64,000 bases of DNA from Turritopsis dohrnii. Lineage: Eukaryota; Cnidaria; Hydrozoa; Anthoathecata; Oceaniidae. Every line of letters begins with the position of its first letter. Position 1 is the first letter of the stretch. Both the position numbers and the translations under genes were made by a program. Under the pieces are notes generated by a model. It saw nothing but the letters and a program-made list of their open reading frames with translations, was not told the DNA's origin and did not search any database. This document shows positions 9,197-16,988 of the stretch, piece after piece. The stretch spans positions 124,001-188,000 of the forward strand of contig BQMF02000214.1 of NCBI GenBank assembly GCA_027922465.2, in the 5' to 3' direction.

Positions 9197-9635
9197 TCAT
9201 ACGTATATATACAGTTCATAAATTTCTCACCTTGTAAATTTATATCATTCAAATACTGATCTATATAATTTACAACACAACATAACTCAACCAAAAACAA
9301 CGGTTTGCTTGGGACCCGTCCTTCTTTATCTGAATCTGAAATGATATTTATCCCAAAACCCAAAACGTTTGATATACAAGTGTATTTCTACCTCCCATTA
9401 CCTTTTTGCATGTAATTCAGAAATTTTAGGCTCGTGTGATCTACCATATACACATTTGATTGTTATACCGACTCAAGGATAAAAACTTCTGGATATCCCG
9501 AGCCAAATGGGATTGACTTTGTCTATTTTTCCAGAAGAAACCGTATAGATAGGTATAATAATCTGTGTCGCTCTGGTGTTTCCGCTATCAACATCTTTTG
9601 TAAGTGCTTATATTTCGGGGGAGGGTGGGCGGGTC

Positions 9636-9752
9636 GTCTGAACCGTACGAAAAGAATTGACTTGTGAGCAATTTTTGGCGGGAACACTGTATTTAGCATG
9701 CGCTATAAAATGCGCATGCGTAACTTTCCTCGATTACTCCGAAAATAAGTTA
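9636..9752 (-). repeat. Split direct repeat A2
   Basis: Matches 14733-14850 with few changes (for example GCGCATGCGTAAC against GCGCATGTGTAAC). It lies just downstream of the recombinase gene and directly beside B1. Confidence 0.8.
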
Positions 9753-9753
9753 T

Positions 9754-9797
9754 ATTATTTTCTAATTCACTTTGTTCAAACGAAAATAAGAGCCTTA
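9754..9797 (-). repeat. Split direct repeat B1
   Basis: Second copy of the B repeat, adjacent to A2. It shares about 41 bp with 9154-9196. Confidence 0.6.
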
Positions 9798-9906
9798 TTT
9801 TCTTCGTAATCTCGTTTCAAATATGGGGCGCTAATCAACAAAACAAATTTTTGGTGCGTAATGGAGTCATCTTCAGTTTCTTGTACATAAAAGTAGGGGC
9901 GGGGTT

Positions 9907-10524
9907 TTAAAGACCTAACGTTTCTGACACGGACAATAAAGCACTTACGTTATCCTCAATATACCCGTCCTTTGCCTGTTCTGATCTCCAACGCCCATGG
10001 CGTTTAAACAAACGATCACTAACTCCACCATTGGCCGCTGCCAATGCACCACCTGATCGAAGACTATGTAAACCAAAGTTTTCTGGGCGTAAACCTATGT
10101 CCTTAACAACATCTAGGAAAATCTCCCTTGCTCTGGTGTACAAAAGAGGTTTGTTCGATTTCCTCAGACACTGTTCCTTTGCTGTCGTTATTGCTCGAAA
10201 TATAAAGTCTTCTGAATGGTTAGATATTTTTGCTTTCATCAAATACTGTTTAAGATTCTTAACTGGGCACAAGTTGGAATTACCCTGAGCAATAAAAACC
10301 CATGAGCCTTGCCTATATACATCCGTTTTACTTTTACTGATGAAGAGTTTCATATATGTGTCAAAAAACAAGATGTCGGATCGACATATATTGACAATTT
10401 CATTAAATCTCAAGAATCCGCTAAATCCTAGCAAACATATCACCAGAGTCCTTAAATTCGTTAAGTTGGCATTTTCACCTCCCAAAAATTGAAATATCGA
10501 TTGAAGATGATCTACCGTTAACAT
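9907..10524 (-). CDS. Tyrosine recombinase, catalytic part
   Basis: A 205-residue catalytic domain of a phage-integrase-fold tyrosine recombinase, which would join and integrate the element's circular DNA. The full catalytic set is visible: R39 (GFLRFNE), K64/K66 region (SKSKTD), H153 and R156 (HSLRSGG), H176 (RHGRW) and nucleophile Y188 (DGYIE). The N-terminal core-binding half is in another register at 10475-10960. The two overlap by 50 bp, and the switch falls in an A5 run near 10525-10529, where one extra A would separate them. Mutation is more likely than programmed frameshifting, though that cannot be excluded. No stop lies inside the domain. Confidence 0.88.
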   Translation of the reverse strand: MLTVDHLQSIFQFLGGENANLTNLRTLVICLLGFSGFLRFNEIVNICRSDILFFDTYMKLFISKSKTDVYRQGSWVFIAQGNSNLCPVKNLKQYLMKAKISNHSEDFIFRAITTAKEQCLRKSNKPLLYTRAREIFLDVVKDIGLRPENFGLHSLRSGGALAAANGGVSDRLFKRHGRWRSEQAKDGYIEDNVSALLSVSETLGL

Positions 10525-10960
10525 TTTTCTTCCTGACCTTTTGTTTCTTCATTCTTTTTGCGGCCTCCAACATGTTTTTAACGATGGGTGCTTCGCAAGG
10601 ATCATAACGGGAGACAATATTATGGTGAAATTTTATGACATAGAAACAGCTTTCGATTTTTCCAATAGATGCATCACTTTGAATCAAACTCAGCAGAAAT
10701 AGTGCCACTTGAAATTCCTCGGCTGGAAAGCACTTTAACGAGTGACGCTCGGCCCAATCTTTCCAAAGGTTGAAATAACATGTATATTTCTTTAGGGTGG
10801 TTGGTTCTCGACATTTTCCCAAAACATTTGGCACTTGATTAGCCAGTGACCGAAGTGCCTTGTTTGAATTCCCAAAGCTCTGTGTATCAACATATGACTT
10901 GAGAAAGTCTAAATTCATAGGATAAATATATTTACTAGAAAGTCTAGAATTATCAAACAA
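10475..10960 (-). CDS. Tyrosine recombinase, N-terminal core-binding part
   Basis: The helical N-terminal half (useful to about residue 146) resembles the SAM-like core-binding domain of DIRS-type recombinases: EPTTLKKYTCYFNLWKDWAERH near 52-73 and EFQVALFLLSLIQ near 82-94. It ends in a basic KRMKKQKVRKK stretch, after which the true product continues in the frame of 9907-10524. The last residues of this frame are out of register and meaningless. It starts at the first Met after a stop. It lies downstream of RNase H, separated by a spacer with AATCCTGCTAATG repeats. Confidence 0.75.
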   Translation of the reverse strand: MFDNSRLSSKYIYPMNLDFLKSYVDTQSFGNSNKALRSLANQVPNVLGKCREPTTLKKYTCYFNLWKDWAERHSLKCFPAEEFQVALFLLSLIQSDASIGKIESCFYVIKFHHNIVSRYDPCEAPIVKNMLEAAKRMKKQKVRKKNVNGRSSSIDISIFGR

Positions 10961-11472
10961 TTAAACACAACTTTTATCATCACTATTATCAGGTAGACAT
11001 TTTCTGCAATCCTGCTAATGTTACCTCGCTTTAGACACTCTGGAGATCATCATACACAAACACAACTCGTGCAAAAAGCCGGTAAGCATCTGCTATCCTG
11101 CTAATGCTACCGAGCTTTGAGCACACTGGATTACGCATGCGAGTAATAGTTAAGCATCCTCAATCCTGCTAATGCTATATCTCCCTTAAGCCTGGGTAAA
11201 ATTACCCGAATAACACATCCAGTAGGCATTTGCAATCCTGCTAATGCTACCTTCCTCTTCGAAACAGGTTGAAGCTCTCAAACAGTTTTAAAGACTTGCA
11301 ATACGGCTTGTCTGTTAATTTCTTCCACCGAATATAAACTTACACTGTGCAGGAATCTCTGTTAACGTTGCTATGGTGACGCAAAGTAGGTGTCTGCAAT
11401 CCTGCTGACCTACTTATACTTCATATTAATTAATTTAACATGATGAAATCACTCTCCAGTTTCTATGAACAA
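10961..11472 (-). repeat. Internal spacer with repeated AATCCTGCTAATG motif
   Basis: The plus-strand motif GCAATCCTGCTAATGCTACC or close variants occurs at about 11011, 11093, 11160, 11231 and 11396 at irregular spacing. The block lies between the RNase H and recombinase genes and may be internal regulatory or cis-acting sequence of the retrotransposon. No gene is seen. Confidence 0.55.
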
Positions 11473-12036
11473 TCTTATTATAATAATCCGCGTTGTGCAT
11501 CCCACTTTTATTTTAGAGAGTGATATATTTAGTTTAAATTTACGGTCATCGTCCTCTTATGTGCGCGTAAAACCACGTAGAGGCGAGAGACACTTTTTTC
11601 ACGATCATTCCAAAAGCACGTGGCATCATTTGACGTCAGTTTTTTATGATCACGGGGAATCATTGCATTGCATCCTCAATCGAACGCGACATTTTGGGGG
11701 AAATATCTCGAGCACCAATAGGGATAACTGACGTTTTTTGGGGTCAGCGATACGGGTGATGGGGTGACACATCATTTGGGCCTAAATTTTATTTGGTACT
11801 GCGGATATGACGTCATCAAAATCTTTGATCAGCGATATCTCCGCAACGGTTGGTCGTAGCGAAACGATCCCATACACTTTTTTGATCAGTTTTTCGAGCT
11901 CCACAACATGGGTACACTTTTGAGTTGCGATTCTATGATTTATTTTTTCGTCACGGGGTACGTACACGGGAATGGTGGATTTGATCTAATGTTTTCGAAG
12001 TTAAGTTTGGTAAAAAGTTTTTACCCGGGATACTAG
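11473..12036 (+). mobile_element. Helitron (second family), nested in the DIRS-order element
   Basis: It starts TCTTATTATAATAATCCGCG after host A (11472) and ends with a GGTAAAAA/TTTTTACC hairpin, a short spacer and CTAG (12033-12036) before host T. Its 5' third shares CTCAATCGAACG and CCAATAGGGATAAC-like motifs with the Helitrons at 6751-9028, so it is a distant relative. It is 564 bp with no coding capacity. Confidence 0.78.
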
Positions 12037-13145
12037 TCTATTCTTAATGCAATCATCGGGCATTTAAAACTAGCAGATCCAATAAGCGAATTTTGGTGGT
12101 TTCCCAATCTAACACAATCGAAAGGGTTTTCGAAAACGCGGTAGCCCTTGACAAACGCTCTGAATTCCGAACTTGAATTTGTTAGAAACGGCCAAAACAT
12201 CGCAGATTTCCAGAGAGGGACCACTAATACTCCCATGGCTCTTGGTACTTCCATGTGACGTAACACTTTGCACACTAACGAGACAGGTGGAACTAAATAA
12301 TTATTTTCATTTTCCCATGAAACAGTGAATGCATCAACGTTTGCTGTTTTTGGACACCAAAATCGGGAATTGAAATTTGATATCTTCGCATTTTCGTGGT
12401 CAGCAAATCTATCAATCGTTAGTGGGCCCCACATTCTATTGAGGATATCGAAATATTCTTCAGTGGTTTGCCAATCATCATGATCAAAATATTTACTTAT
12501 TTTGTCTGCCAAACGATTGTTCTCTCTGGGTATCCAAGACATTTTGATTTCAATGGAAAAGTCAAAACAAATTTTGAAAATACTTTCAGCAATTTCATGT
12601 AAATGGGGTTTGTTACTACCAGCTTTAGTGATTATAGTAGCTGCGTAATTATCAGATTTCCAAAGAATATATTTGCCTCGTAATAAAGTTTTCAATGTTT
12701 CTAGCGTAAACAGAATAGCATGCAACTCTCGCCACGTGGAACTACAAATTTTTTCACAATGCTTCAAATTTTTAAAACACGTGTAGGTTTCATTACACGT
12801 TTTTGCATACGCCCCAATTGCATAATCACTAGCATCAGAATAAATTTCTACTTCAGGAAGTCTGTAGGGAACGATTTCTCTTTTATTGAACAATGTGAAA
12901 TTATCACGCCAAAAGATAATTTCTTTAATAGCAGCGTGTTTTTCTTTCAAACTAACTCTGGAATCCCAAAACATTTGTGCATCAATAATTTTGTACAGGT
13001 TTCTAGTTTTTAGTTGAATAAGTTCTTTCACGACAAATTTGGTAGAAACTATTTTACTGCACAACTTCGCCAAAGATCTCGCAGTGGAATATGGTAAGTT
13101 TTCAATCGCTTGGTTAACACAATCGATGATAGAGGTAACTCTCAT
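12033..13145 (-). CDS. RNase H and C-terminal region of the DIRS-order polyprotein
   Basis: A 370-residue frame. RNase H residues are visible: D104 (YSDASDYAIG), E140 (TWRELHA), D165 (KSDNYAA) and D214 (RLADKIS). Beyond that comes the WGPLTIDRFADHENAK...DAFTVSW...VVPLW region found downstream of RNase H in DIRS-order elements. It would degrade the RNA strand during cDNA synthesis. It begins right at the RT stop, and the frame reads back through Ile-Pro-Gln before the Met, so RT and RNase H were one frame. The A-run at 13158-13162 (T-run in the coding strand) is the likely indel site. The stop is TAG from the Helitron terminus; without the insertion the frame would end about two codons later. 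Confidence 0.87.
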   Translation of the reverse strand: MRVTSIIDCVNQAIENLPYSTARSLAKLCSKIVSTKFVVKELIQLKTRNLYKIIDAQMFWDSRVSLKEKHAAIKEIIFWRDNFTLFNKREIVPYRLPEVEIYSDASDYAIGAYAKTCNETYTCFKNLKHCEKICSSTWRELHAILFTLETLKTLLRGKYILWKSDNYAATIITKAGSNKPHLHEIAESIFKICFDFSIEIKMSWIPRENNRLADKISKYFDHDDWQTTEEYFDILNRMWGPLTIDRFADHENAKISNFNSRFWCPKTANVDAFTVSWENENNYLVPPVSLVCKVLRHMEVPRAMGVLVVPLWKSAMFWPFLTNSSSEFRAFVKGYRVFENPFDCVRLGNHQNSLIGSASFKCPMIALRID

Positions 13146-14224
13146 CTGAGGGATAGTAAAAAGGTTTTATTTAAATCTGCGCTTACTCCCAACCAAATAA
13201 CATCTTTTTGAGGGATCCATAAGCTTTTTTCGTTGTTTACAATGAAACCACTATTCAATAAACTGTTCTGAACAAATTTTGAATGTTTTAAACAAGTTTC
13301 ATAGGAGCTTGCCACACCCAAACCATCATCCAAATACACAGAAATACGAATTGCTTCTTCCCTCCAATATTTCACTAGACAGCGCATTACTTTAGTAAAA
13401 ATGAACGGGGCAGAAGTTAGACCGAATGGTAGAACTGTGAAAACGAAATGCCTCAATTGTCCGTCTATTTCCCATGAAAAACCCAAATAAGTTTGATGTT
13501 CGTCAAAAATTTCAATGTGATGATAGCCTTGCTTTAAATCAAATTGAAACATGAAGCTATCCTTTTCCAAATATTCCTTCATGACCTTCCAGTCGTCAAA
13601 TTTTATTTTATCCTTGTACACATGCTTATTTACATGTCTTAAATCCAAAATTAGGCGTTTTTTACCATTACTCTGAATCGAAACAGATAAGGGGTTGACA
13701 ACGCGAGGGATGAAGTCAGTCTCACGAATTCTTCTACTCTCAAGGAGTTCTCTTATTTCAGCAGAAACAAATTCCTTGTCGATTATCGCCGACTTATTAT
13801 TTTTGAAACATGCTTTTCGTGGTGTAGAGATGAATGGTATTTTATAGCCATCTTTTATGACATCGATGGTTGTTTTGTTTGCTTTTATGGATTCCCAAAA
13901 AGAAATATTCTTTTTCAAATTACCTTTCACACATACAGAATTTTTGCCAGATTGAGATGCTAATGATTCACTAATTTGAGGACAGTCAGAAGAAAATGAA
14001 GAAATTTTTAACTTATCTTGAAATGTGTTATTGTCTTTTAGATTCGGGACAGAATTTTCTCCAATGTCCGCTTTTTCCGCAACTGAAGCAAGTTCCTGTT
14101 GGCTTGAAGTTGACAGCATTGGTGCGAACAACGCGTCTGAAGTCGGGCTTTGCATTCCGAAACTGGATCTTGTCCGGCGCTTTAGAGATTGTAGAGGATG
14201 CGTTAGCAACTGATTTTCTGACAC
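13142..14224 (-). CDS. Reverse transcriptase of the DIRS-order element
   Basis: A 360-residue frame whose first 100 residues or so overlap or follow the gag end and are low in similarity signal. RT motifs are then clear: RLILDLRHVNKHV near 190-202, FQFDLKQGYHHIEI at 226-239, VLPFGLTSAPFIF at 264-276, and the catalytic YLDD at 297-300. It overlaps the gag frame by about 197 bp in a different register, so expression would need frameshifting, reinitiation or an unspliced start here. The stop at 13142 is just downstream of a probable one-base indel, and RNase H follows in the next register. Catalytic residues are intact. Confidence 0.88.
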   Translation of the reverse strand: MSENQLLTHPLQSLKRRTRSSFGMQSPTSDALFAPMLSTSSQQELASVAEKADIGENSVPNLKDNNTFQDKLKISSFSSDCPQISESLASQSGKNSVCVKGNLKKNISFWESIKANKTTIDVIKDGYKIPFISTPRKACFKNNKSAIIDKEFVSAEIRELLESRRIRETDFIPRVVNPLSVSIQSNGKKRLILDLRHVNKHVYKDKIKFDDWKVMKEYLEKDSFMFQFDLKQGYHHIEIFDEHQTYLGFSWEIDGQLRHFVFTVLPFGLTSAPFIFTKVMRCLVKYWREEAIRISVYLDDGLGVASSYETCLKHSKFVQNSLLNSGFIVNNEKSLWIPQKDVIWLGVSADLNKTFLLSLR

Positions 14225-14708
14225 GCCGAAACGAACTCTGCTTCTTCTTCAAAGCTCGAGCTTCAGCCGATTTTATCTTCCGCTCATCAGCAGAGTCGCT
14301 GGCCAGATCATCTGATACGTACTCATCGACAGTACTCCATCCTGCAATAGATCTGTCTTCAATTTTTATTAATTTGTTTCTTTTACAAACATTGGAAGAT
14401 ATTTCACGTAAAAGTTTCTCTGATCTATGCTTTGAACCCTTCTTTATGAGGTCACTCAACGCCTCGAGGTCATGCAAAACAGACTCATTGAATTCGTATT
14501 GTTTTTTATTTCCTTTAAACCTAAAAGTATGTCCAAGTTCCTTTTTAAATTTTTTAGCAAGCTGATAATTGTCATTTTCAAACTTATTTTGAATGTCCTC
14601 GAATTTCTTGTCAAAATATTTCTTTATGTTCGACAAAGATATACTTTCCTCATCAGATCTGGATTCTCTACGTCGTTTTTGTCCTCTTGAAATTTCTTCT
14701 CCAGACAT
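14028..14708 (-). CDS. Gag-like protein with CCHC zinc knuckle
   Basis: The first open Met is at 14792, but it lies inside the terminal repeat A1. The Met at 14708 (MSGEEISRG...) follows the repeat and is the more likely start, giving about 226 residues. The N terminus is highly charged (RGQKRRRESRSDEE). The centre is predicted helical and basic. The C terminus carries CFSCGKSGHWRKFC, a CCHC knuckle typical of retroelement nucleocapsids. It would package element RNA. A gag of this kind is known in PAT and Ngaro elements. Confidence 0.82.
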   Translation of the reverse strand: MSGEEISRGQKRRRESRSDEESISLSNIKKYFDKKFEDIQNKFENDNYQLAKKFKKELGHTFRFKGNKKQYEFNESVLHDLEALSDLIKKGSKHRSEKLLREISSNVCKRNKLIKIEDRSIAGWSTVDEYVSDDLASDSADERKIKSAEARALKKKQSSFRRVRKSVANASSTISKAPDKIQFRNAKPDFRRVVRTNAVNFKPTGTCFSCGKSGHWRKFCPESKRQ

Positions 14709-14732
14709 TTTCTCTTCAACTTTGAACCGTCT

Positions 14733-14850
14733 GAACCGTACGAAAAGAATTGACTTGTGAGCAATTTTTGGCGGGAACACTGTATTTAGCATGCGCTATA
14801 AAATGCGCATGTGTAACTTTCCTCGATTACTCCGAAAATAAGTTATAATA
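14733..14850 (-). repeat. Split direct repeat A1 (5' end of DIRS-order element)
   Basis: Matches 9636-9752. It contains GCATGCGCTATAAAATGCGC, which includes a TATAAAA on the plus strand. It lies about 25 bp upstream of the probable gag start. Confidence 0.78.
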
Positions 14851-14903
14851 ATACTTCGAAATGAAGTGGTTGATGTATCGATGTAATCTTTGTAAAGAAC
14901 AAT

Positions 14904-15030
14904 TTTATAATTTCATATGTAATATGGACCACTTGACGTTGCCGCCAGACAGAGAGTATAGTTTTTTAAAAATGTATAATGAAATTAACTGGGACGGTCA
15001 TACACTGACCTCGTTTTCATATGCTATTGT
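14904..15030. repeat. 127-bp perfect direct repeat, copy 1
   Basis: Identical as read, base for base, to 15891-16017. Both lie in a short open frame sharing a 42-residue segment (YNFICNMDHL...FSYAIV), so a coding exon is possible, but no splice sites or known domain support it. The 860 bp between the copies (15031-15890) hold no recognised gene. A TTCGATTTGGATT motif is duplicated near 15734 and 15778. Confidence 0.85.
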
Positions 15031-15890
15031 TATTATTTTTCGAGAGTGGTGTTGCAGCATAAGCAGTGACTGACTTAGAGAGAAAGTGATGTGTTAGGTG
15101 AATTGTGTACAAAATGCAGGATGGGAAGTGAAAATTAGTCTCTCAGATATGAAGCGTGGAGAGTCGTGGTGTTGTGTTAGTGCAGGGGGTGCGGTGCAGT
15201 ATAAGTGTATGGTGGGGTGCATGGTCCTGTTCTTGTGTCCTCCTTGTCAGTAATCATTTTGTATCAGTGTGATGCGCAAGGTTGATGTCTCGTTTATTAA
15301 TAATATAGAAATTATGATGTCTAAGTAAATTAGAAGCTAGAAATGTGCAATAAAATGAGAGAAGTCTTTCATAGTATGTACAAGGATGTGAGGAAAAAAA
15401 CGCGTGTATGAGTTTGCCAAGACAGAGGCAGGATTGTAGGTCCTTCATCAGGAGCTGACACCTACATTTGCACAATGTCAGTTCGTTTCTGGTGACCTAT
15501 GGTACCACGGTCTATCAGCTCTACGAACTACTCATACTTTTGGCAGGGGTTCCTGTATATACTATGGGTGACTTGGGAGGACTGGGAGACGAGTGATTGA
15601 ATTAAAAACTTACGTATAGGTTGCGATACTTTTTGCGTCTGCACTTTCGGAAGATTTTATCTTTTTGTTTTCTTTTTGTTTTCTTTTTTGTTGATATTGC
15701 GGTGTCTATGGTGTGAAGTTCGAATGATGTTCGATTTGGATTCTATTGACGTAATCTTTGTGATAAAAATGGTGGTTCGATTTGGATTTTATTGACGTGA
15801 TTGTAATGAAAATGTTGGTTGTTCGATGCGAGGATGTGGCGGAAGCGTGTGCGTATTTTTGGGGACAAAATTATAACAGCATTCTTTCCA

Positions 15891-16017
15891 TTTATAATTT
15901 CATATGTAATATGGACCACTTGACGTTGCCGCCAGACAGAGAGTATAGTTTTTTAAAAATGTATAATGAAATTAACTGGGACGGTCATACACTGACCTCG
16001 TTTTCATATGCTATTGT
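15891..16017. repeat. 127-bp perfect direct repeat, copy 2
   Basis: Second copy, 987 bp from the first. The ends are not TG...CA, so LTRs of a small retroelement are not supported. A recent local duplication is the simplest reading. Confidence 0.85.
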
Positions 16018-16988
16018 CTACTTTATGTCAGTGTTTTTTTGGACTTGGCAAAAAGTGATCTGTTCTTTAGAGCTTAATTTTCATGTTACAGGTCAAGTGT
16101 TTGCTCAAAGCTCGAATTCTTTTTAATAGACAAATGATTGAAAATTCCAATTGTTTTTCCCCGAATTTAAAAACATCTATGGTTCCAAAACTATACTTTA
16201 AATTAAGGAGGCACATGTCATGAAAATATTCCCTCAGTGTAATGAAAGAGATATTCCATTAGAAATATCTGTCAATCCGTTCGTTGTTTGAAATTTAAAA
16301 CACCAATTGTTATATACGATATGAATCAAATAAACCGGTGCTAAATGTGCTAGAGCTCTTTGGAATGGCGTATTCCATATTAAATATTTTATTGAGTACT
16401 TCAATAATGGTTCAATTGTTAGATTACTCTGCAATTTTAAGCATTTTTTAAATTTGAAAATGTGAAGTTACTTTCTGTTAAAGCTATATTAGGACATGTT
16501 GTTTTGTAAGGAGTTTTGTAGAATTTCATTGTAGAAAAATGCTCGAAAACGTAGTTGCTTCAATAAAAATATTTGTCATTAGTCTTTGAAAGGAGAAGTC
16601 AGATTATTACGTTTTTCATTTAAATGAAATTGGACATAAAATGGAGTTTCCTGGGATAAAATATTCCAATTTCTGAAACTTTTCTCCCAAATTTTAAAAA
16701 TTGGCTACTTTATAGCAAAAAATCAGATTTTTGGAATTTTAAAGAACTACTTTTTTGCCAAGTAAAAAAAACCTACTGACTTTATCTACACGTATGATGA
16801 AGATTTTACATGTCAAAAGGATTGGTTCGAGTTCAAAATTACTCTGAGTAAGGAGGAACAAATTATTCCATCCCTAGGTCTTGAGTATTTTTGTACAAAT
16901 AAAACTTAAAAAAACATTAAAATTCCACTCTGGTGCCATCAATCAAATCCAAAAAATAGTTGCGAATCTCCATTTCATTGGTTCTTTT
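16018..16988. other. Non-coding, probable 3' flank of the tetraspan gene
   Basis: AT-rich. It may include the 3' UTR of the gene ending at 16989. A minus-strand AATAAA lies near 16388, far from the stop. No other gene is recognised. Confidence 0.4.

Larger units (their letters stand above)
9154..14850 (-). mobile_element. DIRS-order (PAT/Ngaro-like) retrotransposon with split direct repeats
   Basis: On the minus strand the order is gag, RT, RNase H, tyrosine recombinase. A direct repeat of about 117 bp occurs at the 5' end (14733-14850) and again at 9636-9752. A second repeat of about 41 bp (TTTTCTAATTCACTTTG...) occurs at about 9754-9797 and 9154-9196. The A1 ... B1 A2 ... B2 order is the split-direct-repeat plan of PAT and Ngaro elements, which integrate through a circle by a tyrosine recombinase instead of a DDE integrase. 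The copy is damaged by two frameshifts and by a Helitron (11473-12036). Confidence 0.8.

Noticed and set aside
13996..14565. 189-residue plus-strand frame
   Set aside because: Antisense shadow of the gag and RT genes, both of which have clear motifs.
14904..16017. LTRs of a miniature LTR retrotransposon
   Set aside because: The 127-bp repeats lack TG...CA ends, no primer-binding site or polypurine tract is seen, and the flanks show no target duplication.
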